64,000 nt of DNA from NCBI GenBank assembly GCA_024644745.1, contig JAHEHF010000001.1, positions 1 through 64,000 of the forward strand, written 5' to 3'. Below are positions 25,024-31,873 of this stretch, piece by piece (positions within the stretch are counted from its first letter, which is position 1; each line of letters starts with the position of its first letter). The notes under the pieces are model-generated. The model saw nothing but the letters and a program-made list of their open reading frames with translations, had not been told where the DNA came from and made no database searches. The DNA comes from Flavobacteriaceae bacterium. GTDB taxonomy: Bacteria > Bacteroidota > Bacteroidia > Flavobacteriales > Flavobacteriaceae. The translations under genes were made by a program, and so were the position numbers.

Positions 25024-26253
25024 TTAATCATCAGACAAAGCCACAATAGGTTTGATTCTGGCTGCCCTTCTTGCAGGAATGTATCCTGCTATGGCTCCTA
25101 CAACCACCAATATGACGGTGGCCCATACAACCGTACTCGTATTTACCTGTGGGTCTGTAATGAAATATTCTTCCAAATTGTTGCCAATCCTGCTCAAGGT
25201 AAAGACCGCGGTCAGCAGACCCAAATATCCGGCAATGGCCGTTATAAAAATAGACTCCTGCAGGATGAGTCCGACAATGGATCCGGGTGTCGCACCCAGA
25301 GCCTTTCGCACTCCAAGTTCCTTGGTTCTTTCCTTGACCACAAAAACCATGATATTACCAATGCCAATAGCCCCTGCAAATAAGGTTCCTATACCGATCC
25401 ATAAAACTATGATTTGAAGCACATTGGCAAATTGCATGTTTTGTTCAAAATTCTCAAATACAGATCGTATAAAAATTCCACTTCGATCATTATCTGCGAT
25501 AAAGTGTTTTTCCTTTAAAAATTTGTTGAGATCCGCTGCGAGTTTTCTTGCTCCATCAACTCCGATCGCTTTGTTATAAGACAAGGCAATCTGGTCAATT
25601 TCGTCCGTGTTCTTGTATTGCAACTGAAGGGTCGAGATAGGCGCGTAGATATTTCTTTCCTCCTGGTCACCCCCTTCGTCCTCAAAAACGCCGACCACCT
25701 TAAAAGCACTTCCGTTAAGCTCAATGAATTTTCCCAGGGCACGTTCATTTTTAAAAAGATCCTGTTCCACCAATCGCCCGATCACGACCACTCGTGTCTG
25801 TTCTTCAATATCTATTTCATTGATGAACTTACCATCGGTAATAATTGTATTTTCAAGGAACTGATGCTGTGGATGTACCCCCCTAATATTATAATTGCCC
25901 GATTCATTCTTAAAAGTAGTCTGGGCACTTTTGTAAATTCTTCCAGAATAGTATTCGATCTTGCTGCCAAAATTTTTCCTGATGTCTTCAATATCGTCAT
26001 TTTTAAACTGGATACGTCTTCCTTCCTTAAACCCCTTATAGGCTTTGGAAGTGTTCCCGGGATAAATAAATATCACGTTGGTGGCATCATCGACAAAAAA
26101 AGCTTTAAAAGTATTCTTCAAACCGTTCCCCATTCCAAAAAGAACTGTAAAAATAAAAATCCCCAGGGCAACCGTGAAGGCACCCAAAAAAGTCCTCATT
26201 TTATTTTTTCCAATGGACTGAAAAATTTCGTGCCAACGATCTAAATCCAACAT
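25024..26253 (-). CDS. MacB-like ABC transporter permease, first copy
   Basis: Inner-membrane permease of 409 residues. It shows the same plan as its neighbour: N-terminal helix (about 20-44), periplasmic MacB domain (about 50-275), and three helices at the end with KERTKELGVRKALGATPGSIVG preceded by a helix near 280-305. It is clearly homologous to, but much diverged from, the downstream permease, indicating an old duplication. It lies 23 bp after the ATPase gene. Together with the adaptor it makes a complete MacAB-type inner-membrane pump apart from the outer-membrane channel. Confidence 0.88.
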   Translation of the reverse strand: MLDLDRWHEIFQSIGKNKMRTFLGAFTVALGIFIFTVLFGMGNGLKNTFKAFFVDDATNVIFIYPGNTSKAYKGFKEGRRIQFKNDDIEDIRKNFGSKIEYYSGRIYKSAQTTFKNESGNYNIRGVHPQHQFLENTIITDGKFINEIDIEEQTRVVVIGRLVEQDLFKNERALGKFIELNGSAFKVVGVFEDEGGDQEERNIYAPISTLQLQYKNTDEIDQIALSYNKAIGVDGARKLAADLNKFLKEKHFIADNDRSGIFIRSVFENFEQNMQFANVLQIIVLWIGIGTLFAGAIGIGNIMVFVVKERTKELGVRKALGATPGSIVGLILQESIFITAIAGYLGLLTAVFTLSRIGNNLEEYFITDPQVNTSTVVWATVILVVVGAIAGYIPARRAARIKPIVALSDD

Positions 26254-26276
26254 ATTTAAAAATTCAAAGATGTTTA

Positions 26277-26960
26277 TTATGCAATTTTTACATTTTCATC
26301 ACTCATGATCTTCCCATCTACCAATCTCACAACCCTCTCTGTTTGGGCTGCAATATCCTCTTCATGGGTAATGACCACGATGGTCATACCCTCATCATGA
26401 ATGTCTTTTAAAAGCTCCATCACTTGCTTGGAAGTTACAGAATCCAAAGCGCCTGTAGGTTCATCAGCAAGCACCACTTTGGGCTTGGTAACCAGGGCAC
26501 GTGCAATGGCCACACGCTGTTTTTGACCTCCGGAGAGCTCCCCGGGTAAATGGTCAGCCCATTCCGCCAGGCCCACCTTTTCTAAGTATTCATAAGCAAT
26601 TTTGTTTCTCTCCTTCCTTTTTATGCCCTTATAATAAAGTGGAAGTGCTATATTTTCCAGAGCAGTTTTATAATTGATCAGATTAAAGGACTGAAAAACA
26701 AAGCCCAAAAATTTGTTTCTGAGAATCGCTGCCTTTTTTTCATCCAACTTTTCGATCAACTGTCCGTTTAAATAATACTCCCCCTCATCATGACCATCCA
26801 ACAGACCTATGATATTCAACATGGTTGATTTACCTGACCCGGATGAACCCATAATAGATACAAATTCACCTTCTTTGATATCTAGGTCAAGGCCTTTTAA
26901 TACATGCAAAGATTCTTTACCCATCGGGTAAGATTTGTGGATATTCTTGAATACAATCAT
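26277..26960 (-). CDS. MacB-like ABC transporter ATP-binding protein
   Basis: Separate ATPase of the LolD/MacB class, 227 residues. Walker A is GSSGSGKST (about 38-46), the Q-loop is in VFQSFNLINY (about 88), the signature is LSGGQKQRVAIARAL (about 142-156), and Walker B is VLADEPTGALDS (about 163-174) followed by the H-loop in VITHE. It is the first gene of the four-gene efflux operon on the minus strand and is divergent from the DCC-family gene at 27040, with 79 bp between them. Proper pairing with two MacB-type permeases and a MacA adaptor supports an efflux role rather than lipoprotein release. Confidence 0.92.
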   Translation of the reverse strand: MIVFKNIHKSYPMGKESLHVLKGLDLDIKEGEFVSIMGSSGSGKSTMLNIIGLLDGHDEGEYYLNGQLIEKLDEKKAAILRNKFLGFVFQSFNLINYKTALENIALPLYYKGIKRKERNKIAYEYLEKVGLAEWADHLPGELSGGQKQRVAIARALVTKPKVVLADEPTGALDSVTSKQVMELLKDIHDEGMTIVVITHEEDIAAQTERVVRLVDGKIMSDENVKIA

Positions 26961-27039
26961 TCGATGACTTTTTTTATAAAATTCAGAAGCTATTTAAATG
27001 ATTATTAAAACCCTCAACAATTTTTGTTAAATTCGCTTA

Positions 27040-27450
27040 ATGCCATTACATGAAAACCATTCTGTCCTATTGTTTGACGGCGTTTGTAACCTTTGCAATA
27101 ATGCTGTAAAATTTATAATCAGGCATGATAAAAAGAATCAGTTCTTATTTGCTTCCATACAATCAGACGCCGCTAAAAAGCTTTTGTTACACCATAATTA
27201 CAAAAATAATAATCTGGATTCTCTCCTCCTGCTGGAGCAGGGTAAAATGTTTGATAAATCTCAGGCAGTTTTAGTCATTTGCAGACATTTAGGATTCCCC
27301 TGGAAATTATTTTTACCCCTGGGATTTTTACCAGGAAGCTGGCTGGATTCTTTGTACGATTTTGTTGCTCGAAACAGGTACCGCTGGTTTGGTAAAAAGA
27401 AGGTTTGTACGCTTGAGCTTCCGGAACATAAAAATAGGTTTATCCAATAG
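27040..27450 (+). CDS. DCC family thiol-disulfide oxidoreductase-like protein (DUF393)
   Basis: Small protein of 136 residues with a thioredoxin-like fold. The family-defining motif FDGVCNLCNNAVKFI (about residues 11-25) holds the paired cysteines in CxxC spacing, and the C-terminal half has the aromatic RYRWFGKKK region. It is presumed to carry out thiol-disulfide exchange in the cytoplasm, although the redox partner is not known for this family. It stands alone and divergent from the efflux operon. Its last codons and stop are part of a strong hairpin terminator (27433-27465). Confidence 0.85.
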   Translation: MPLHENHSVLLFDGVCNLCNNAVKFIIRHDKKNQFLFASIQSDAAKKLLLHHNYKNNNLDSLLLLEQGKMFDKSQAVLVICRHLGFPWKLFLPLGFLPGSWLDSLYDFVARNRYRWFGKKKVCTLELPEHKNRFIQ

Positions 27451-27467
27451 CCGGATAAACCTATTTT
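27431..27467. terminator. bidirectional terminator overlapping a stop codon
   Basis: A perfect 13-bp stem pairs 27433-27445 (AATAGGTTTATCC) with 27453-27465. The TAG stop of the DCC-family gene (27448-27450) is inside the 7-nt loop. T residues follow on both strands, weakly on the plus strand, so it can also serve the convergent gene ending at 27556. Confidence 0.75.
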
Positions 27468-27555
27468 AAAAAAACTCCCCTTTTTTTTGAATTTTCACCC
27501 TCCTTGGAAACATATGGCGTGCTTCGAATTCGGATAAAACAAAATTAATCAATAA

Positions 27556-28125
27556 CTAAATTTTTGATATGAGTCTTTCCTCTGTATATAATGGAATTTT
27601 GACTCTTGTTTCGGCCCATGCCAATACCATTTGCGTTCCGTAGTTCTCTGTAGAAAAACCGATAGAGAAATTTTCTATCATTTGGCCTTTTACGGCAGGA
27701 ACGTCAATCGTTGCCACGTTGTACTTCGGATCATAAAAATGCGCCCCGTAGGTATCGGTTTTACCATTTAAAATGATGATCCAGTAATTCTTGTTTGGAA
27801 TGGTATACAAGGCATATTTTCCGGCCTTTACATATTTGTTTCCAAACATCACATCACAGTAAAACCTTACTTCTGTTGATTCATTGCTTCCGGTTTTCCA
27901 GATTTCCCCAAAAGGAACCTGGGTACCAAAAACCTTTTCATCCTTAGCATTTGGCCTCCCGTAAACAACTTTAACCTGTGGTGTTCCTTCGTTGCCTGAT
28001 CTGAAATACACAATATCATGTGGATTTTGATCAACCCTTGTAAATTGCTGGGCTTTAAGATCCTGACTCAGAATAAAGCCTGTAATGACTATAATGCTAA
28101 TTGCTAATGCGTTAAACCTTTTCAT
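27556..28125 (-). CDS. exported DUF2911 protein
   Basis: A 189-residue exported protein of the DUF2911 family, common in Bacteroidota. A signal peptide covers about residues 1-25 (ending LKAQQ). Typical motifs include VKVVYGRPNAKDEKVFG and VPFGEIWKTGSNESTEV (about 50-85), then KYALYTIPNKNYWIIILN. I start it at the ATG at 28125, directly before the signal peptide; a longer reading to 28194 would add 23 residues of untypical sequence and overlap the neighbouring gene. No catalytic function is established for the family. It runs in the same direction as the upstream tandem small-protein genes and may share their transcript. Confidence 0.85.
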   Translation of the reverse strand: MKRFNALAISIIVITGFILSQDLKAQQFTRVDQNPHDIVYFRSGNEGTPQVKVVYGRPNAKDEKVFGTQVPFGEIWKTGSNESTEVRFYCDVMFGNKYVKAGKYALYTIPNKNYWIIILNGKTDTYGAHFYDPKYNVATIDVPAVKGQMIENFSIGFSTENYGTQMVLAWAETRVKIPLYTEERLISKI

Positions 28126-28190
28126 CTTCTTGTTTTTTTGATTAATGCGATTTATGAATCCAAATGATAAATTTTCCGTCTTTGTTTGTA

Positions 28191-28550
28191 TCAAGAGCCT
28201 TGATCGGGTTCCAAAATTGAATCCTTTTGTGAAGCGTCTGGTGCATCACCAGACGCTATAATTGTAAAATCCCCTTTTTTTTGATTTACACCGTTGAGCA
28301 TATCGACTCTTTTTTTATAGGCACCGCGGTGATTGACTTCGTGATTTGACAGGTCCAGCATTTTGTATTTGTCATAGCGATCTGAAGATATGAGTTTTAA
28401 AACATTGGACTTTGAATTCTCGATGATGGTTATAGCTTCCTCTCCGTTAGGAAAAGTTGTAATCAAATTTTCAGTTTTGTTATCTGATGAATTTTGTGCT
28501 GATCCTGTATAAGCTATAATCATGATCGAAAAATTAATTAGGTATTTCAT
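28191..28550 (-). CDS. small exported protein, tandem family member 1 (most diverged C-terminus)
   Basis: A 119-residue exported protein with a signal peptide (about 1-18, ending TGSAQ). The core motif TTFPNGEEAITI (about 31-42) and the DLSNHEVNHRG segment (about 65-75) align with the two upstream genes at 28585 and 29003. The last third is different: the YTLKVYTDDFVITSDI strand of the sisters is replaced by GDFTIIASGDAPDASQKD. It lies 65 bp upstream of the DUF2911 start on the same strand. No known family is recognised; the end may reflect relaxed selection. Confidence 0.7.
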   Translation of the reverse strand: MKYLINFSIMIIAYTGSAQNSSDNKTENLITTFPNGEEAITIIENSKSNVLKLISSDRYDKYKMLDLSNHEVNHRGAYKKRVDMLNGVNQKKGDFTIIASGDAPDASQKDSILEPDQGS

Positions 28551-28584
28551 ATTTGGTTTTTAAATTTATACTCCAAACCATTCC

Positions 28585-28977
28585 CTAGTTGACTGCTGAA
28601 TTTCGTTCTCTTTGCAACGGGTTAGATATGGTTATATCGGAGGTAATGACAAAATCATCTGTGTATACTTTTAAGGTGTAGGTACCGTCCTCCAGTTTTG
28701 ATTTGTCAATATCACATACTTTCCCGGTATTGTTTGATCCATGAACGAGTTCGTGATTTGATGGTTCCAGAATTTCATATTTATAGAAATCATCTGCTGA
28801 AGCGAGCTTCAGATTATCAGAAGCTGATCGATCTGTAATGCTTATGGCTTCTTCCCCGTTCGGGAAGGTGGTGATATACTTGGTAACGCTCTCAGGCTGT
28901 TTGTTGGTGTCGGCCTGGGCAAATGTTGATAGACCAAGCATGGCAATGGCGAATAATAAAATTATCTTTTTCATCAT
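28585..28977 (-). CDS. small exported protein, tandem family member 2
   Basis: A 130-residue exported protein (signal peptide about 1-21, ending TFAQ). It is close to the next gene upstream (29003-29389): shared stretches include TTFPNGEEAISITD, NLKLASADDFYKYEILE, NHELVHG and the C-terminal DGTYTLKVYTDDFVITSDI. The end resembles an Ig-like beta-sandwich of the kind seen in small secreted Bacteroidota proteins and in secretion-tail domains, where an IDxSxLxxGxYxLKV pattern is typical. An HExxH sequence occurs (HELVH). No function can be assigned. Two ATG codons are present (28977 and 28974); the first is used here. Confidence 0.75.
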   Translation of the reverse strand: MMKKIILLFAIAMLGLSTFAQADTNKQPESVTKYITTFPNGEEAISITDRSASDNLKLASADDFYKYEILEPSNHELVHGSNNTGKVCDIDKSKLEDGTYTLKVYTDDFVITSDITISNPLQRERNSAVN

Positions 28978-29002
28978 GTTATAGATTTAGGTTATGGTAT
29001 TC

Positions 29003-29389
29003 TTACTGTACGGTGCTGTTTAAACCTTGGTTTCCACCAGAGATTGTAATGTCAGAAGTTATCACAAAATCATCTGTATATACTTTCAAGGTATAAGTTC
29101 CCTCTTCCAGTTTTGATTTGTCAATGTCACAGATCTTTCCCCTGTTGACCTCTCCGTGAACTAGCTCGTGATTAGACGATTCCAGAATTTCATATTTATA
29201 GAAATCATCTGCGGAGGCCAGTTTTAGGGTACTCGATGATGTTTTATCGGTGATGGTTATGGCCTCTTCTCCATTAGGAAAAGTGGTAACATATTTGGTG
29301 ATCTGATCTTTTTGATTTGTTAAATTTTCTTGAGCATAGCTGGTTAATCCGGTACATGCAATGGCGATAATGAATACAATTTTTTTCAT
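29003..29389 (-). CDS. small exported protein, tandem family member 3
   Basis: A 128-residue exported protein with a signal peptide (about 1-20, ending SYAQ). The mature part repeats the pattern of member 2 almost residue for residue: KYVTTFPNGEEAITITD, LKLASADDFYKYEILE, SSNHELVHGEVNRG and IDKSKLEEGTYTLKVYTDDF. The two genes are separated by only 25 bp, so they arose by recent tandem duplication. Each has its own signal peptide and complete frame, arguing that both are used. The likely location is the periplasm or the cell surface. Confidence 0.75.
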   Translation of the reverse strand: MKKIVFIIAIACTGLTSYAQENLTNQKDQITKYVTTFPNGEEAITITDKTSSSTLKLASADDFYKYEILESSNHELVHGEVNRGKICDIDKSKLEEGTYTLKVYTDDFVITSDITISGGNQGLNSTVQ

Positions 29390-29459
29390 GGTGTTTGTGT
29401 TTAAAATGGTTATTAAAATTTTATACGATTGGGAAGATAACTTTTGCAGGTTCTATAAT

Positions 29460-29804
29460 TCAGGCCCCTGTAGGTAGATCAACTTTTTGATCTGCTATAT
29501 AATTCAAGGCATATTCATTGTAAGAAAAAGCGCCCTCAATAAATTTACTTTCGATATCAATAGATCCAGGTGCATCATGTGCGAGTTCATGAGCGTGAAA
29601 ATCGATGAGACTATTTTCAGACAGTTCGCTGTCATTCAATAAATTATATATATTCCCGTCTACTTCGGTATCATCCAGTACAATAATGTATTCAATTTCA
29701 CGTTTTATATTTTCCGAAATCGAATTTGAAATTTCATTGGATTGTTGAGCGTATCCAATCAGGCTCACAATGCTAAAAGCGAATAATAAAGTTATCTTTT
29801 TCAT
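29460..29804 (-). CDS. small exported protein, tandem family member 4 (diverged)
   Basis: A 114-residue exported protein starting at the ATG at 29804, right at its signal peptide (ending GYAQQ); an upstream alternative start at 29834 is not supported. It lacks the TTFPNGEEAI motif but aligns with its three neighbours through HELAHD (in place of HELVHG) and IDIESKFIEGAFSYNEYAL, which corresponds to IDKSKLEEGTYTLKVYTDD. It is therefore the most diverged member in the first half. It is the first gene of the tandem group on the minus strand, with about 650 bp of non-coding DNA upstream. Confidence 0.65.
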   Translation of the reverse strand: MKKITLLFAFSIVSLIGYAQQSNEISNSISENIKREIEYIIVLDDTEVDGNIYNLLNDSELSENSLIDFHAHELAHDAPGSIDIESKFIEGAFSYNEYALNYIADQKVDLPTGA

Positions 29805-29834
29805 AATTGAAATATTTATGTTAATACTTAGCAA

Positions 29835-30424
29835 TTCAAAAGTTTGAATTTGATTTCAAGAAGGAAAAAATGAAGACGTAAAGAAATTCAACAGAGAGGT
29901 AAAGTGTTTTTTCTATTAAGATCTTGAACAGGATGGTTCATCAGATGCAGCCGCTTTCAATTGTCCAAGATTTCAGAAAGTAATTTTATCTCATATTTGA
30001 TTGTTAAATTTTTATACTTTGTTAAAGAAGTAGGATTTCACTTGAAAACCATAGTTCAAATGTAAGTCAGAAGATCTGTATCAAACAATAGATAAAAATG
30101 GGAATTTTAAATCTCCCTGAAAACGGTTAGGCCGAAAATCACACCAGTATTTTCAATAATTTTAGAATTTAAGTGTTGATTTTCAGTATTTTATGCTTGT
30201 ATAAATATCATTTGTAATTCTTAAAAACCTTAGGGTCTTTTTTGAATTATATTTTTTTTATATCAATTTTGCCATCCTCGATAAAGGAAAACCATTAAGC
30301 CAAAAACACTAAAAAAAGGATTATTTTGACAATATATTGAGGTCATACTTAAGACCTTTAGTCACTGAATTGGTAAAAAATGAAATAATCTCATTCATTT
30401 TAATGAACCAATGCCTTCTAAAAA
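29835..30424. other. non-coding stretch of about 600 bp, no gene recognised
   Basis: No frame of convincing codon usage occurs here on either strand, and no tRNA or known RNA pattern is visible. The sequence is very AT-rich. Two small hairpins are seen (30340-30357 with AGGTC/GACCT, and 30377-30401 with AAAATGAA/TTCATTTT), both weak. It must contain the promoter region of the tandem small-protein group, but I cannot name the site. Confidence 0.5.
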
Positions 30425-30460
30425 TAAAAAAAAAGGACTGATCTGATCAGTCCTTTTTTT
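30425..30460. terminator. rho-independent terminator of sucC
   Basis: A near-perfect symmetrical hairpin, GGACTGA paired with TCAGTCC around a short loop (30435-30453), flanked by A and T runs. It lies 20 bp beyond the sucC stop and, read on the minus strand, is followed by a long T run. Confidence 0.8.
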
Positions 30461-30479
30461 GGTATCATAAGAAGATTTT

Positions 30480-31673
30480 TTAGCTGAGCACTTCCTGCAC
30501 TTTGTTTGCGGCTTCTTTGAACTCAACAACAGAAATAACATCCAGACCACTACTGTCAATAAGTTCTTTTGCCTCGACAGCATTTGTTCCCTGCAATCTT
30601 ACTATAATGGGTACTTTGATTGAATCTCCCATGTTTTTATAGGCATCGACGATTCCTTGCGCCACCCTGTCACATCTTACAATTCCACCAAAAATATTGA
30701 CAAGTATCGCTTTTACTTTTGGATCCTTTAAAATGATCCTGAACCCGGTTTCAACTCTTTCAGCATCTGCGGTACCTCCGACATCAAGAAAGTTGGCCGG
30801 CTCACCACCAGATTGTTTGATCAAATCCATCGTACTCATTGCCAGTCCGGCCCCATTGACCATACATCCTACATTTCCGTCAAGATCAACGTAGTTCAGA
30901 CCAACGGCATTCGCTTCAACCTCAATTGGGTTCTCTTCTCTCAGGTCTCTTAGATCCATATAATCTTTATGCCTGAAAAGGGCATTATCATCTAAGGTCA
31001 CCTTGGCATCCACTGCCAGCACCATATCATCTGAGGTCTTTAATACCGGGTTGATTTCAAACAAAGATGAATCTGAAGCTACATAAGCCTTATAAAGTGC
31101 TGTCACAAAACGAACCATTTCTTTGAACGCCTTTCCTGACAAACCCAGGTTAAAGGCAATTTTTCTTGCCTGAAAAGACAATAATCCGGCCGCCGGGTCA
31201 ATTTCTTCAGTAAAGATCAAATGAGGCGTTTCCTCTGCCACAGTTTCAATGTCCATTCCTCCTTCGGTTGAATACATGATCATATTTTTACCCGTAGACC
31301 TGTTCAACAACACTGACATATAGTATTCTTCTGGTTCACTTTCACCCGGGTAATAAACATCCTCTGCAATCAACACCTGGTTCACCTTTTTACCCTCAGG
31401 TGGAGTTTGTGGGGTCTTGAGCATCATCCCAATGATGCTTTTTGATATGCTTTCAACTTCCTTAAGGTTTTTGGCAAGTTTCACACCACCGCCTTTACCA
31501 CGGCCTCCGGCATGAATTTGTGCCTTTATCACCCACCAGCTTGTGCCGGTTTCGGCGCTTAATTGTTTAGCGCCATCAACTGCTTTCTTATGGTTATCAG
31601 CAACAATGCCCCGTTGAATCTTAACGCCGAAACTATTTAAAATTTCCTTTCCCTGATATTCGTGTAAGTTCAT
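30480..31673 (-). CDS. sucC: succinate--CoA ligase (ADP-forming), beta subunit
   Basis: TCA-cycle enzyme subunit interconverting succinyl-CoA and succinate with ATP or GTP formation. The 397 residues start with [17 protein letters not shown], a standard SucC start, followed by the ATP-grasp domain ([18 protein letters not shown], about 50-67) and the C-terminal CoA-ligase domain with [18 protein letters not shown] (about 260-277) and [16 protein letters not shown]. Length is typical. The sucD partner is not adjacent, which is usual in Bacteroidota where the two genes can be unlinked. A promoter with TACTTTTG lies upstream (31702-31729). Confidence 0.97.
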   Translation of the reverse strand: MNLHEYQGKEILNSFGVKIQRGIVADNHKKAVDGAKQLSAETGTSWWVIKAQIHAGGRGKGGGVKLAKNLKEVESISKSIIGMMLKTPQTPPEGKKVNQVLIAEDVYYPGESEPEEYYMSVLLNRSTGKNMIMYSTEGGMDIETVAEETPHLIFTEEIDPAAGLLSFQARKIAFNLGLSGKAFKEMVRFVTALYKAYVASDSSLFEINPVLKTSDDMVLAVDAKVTLDDNALFRHKDYMDLRDLREENPIEVEANAVGLNYVDLDGNVGCMVNGAGLAMSTMDLIKQSGGEPANFLDVGGTADAERVETGFRIILKDPKVKAILVNIFGGIVRCDRVAQGIVDAYKNMGDSIKVPIIVRLQGTNAVEAKELIDSSGLDVISVVEFKEAANKVQEVLS

Positions 31674-31701
31674 TAATTAGTCGTTTAAATTTTGTCGTCT
31701 A

Positions 31702-31729
31702 CAAAAGTAAGTATTTAATTGAGATACAA
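31702..31729 (-). promoter_or_regulatory. sucC promoter
   Basis: On the minus strand TACTTTTG (31702-31709) matches the TAnnTTTG -7 element, with TTG 17 bp upstream (31727-31729). The leader to the ATG at 31673 would be about 22 nt. Confidence 0.5.
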
Positions 31730-31873
31730 GGAAAGGCTTTCTTAATTTTTTTTCTAAAATTACTCTATTTAATATCATCCAAAAAGAGAATAGTTTAACA
31801 GTTCCTTAAGACATTTTTAATGCAGAGGTATATACTTTAGTTCTCTCAAGTAGCATCATTATATTGCCTTTTT

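Noticed and set aside
25618..26244. A 208-codon open frame on the plus strand.
   Set aside because: Antisense to the MacB-like permease at 25024-26253, which has clear family motifs. No support as a gene.
28191..29804. HExxH motifs in the tandem small exported proteins as evidence of zinc proteases.
   Set aside because: The proteins are about 110 residues after signal removal, the motif lies in a beta-rich region instead of a long helix, and no third ligand is evident. I kept the conservation as a finding but did not call a protease.
30340..30401. Hairpins in the gap before sucC as a small RNA.
   Set aside because: The stems are short and AT-rich, with no promoter or T-run forming a unit. 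Sequences like this occur by chance in AT-rich DNA.
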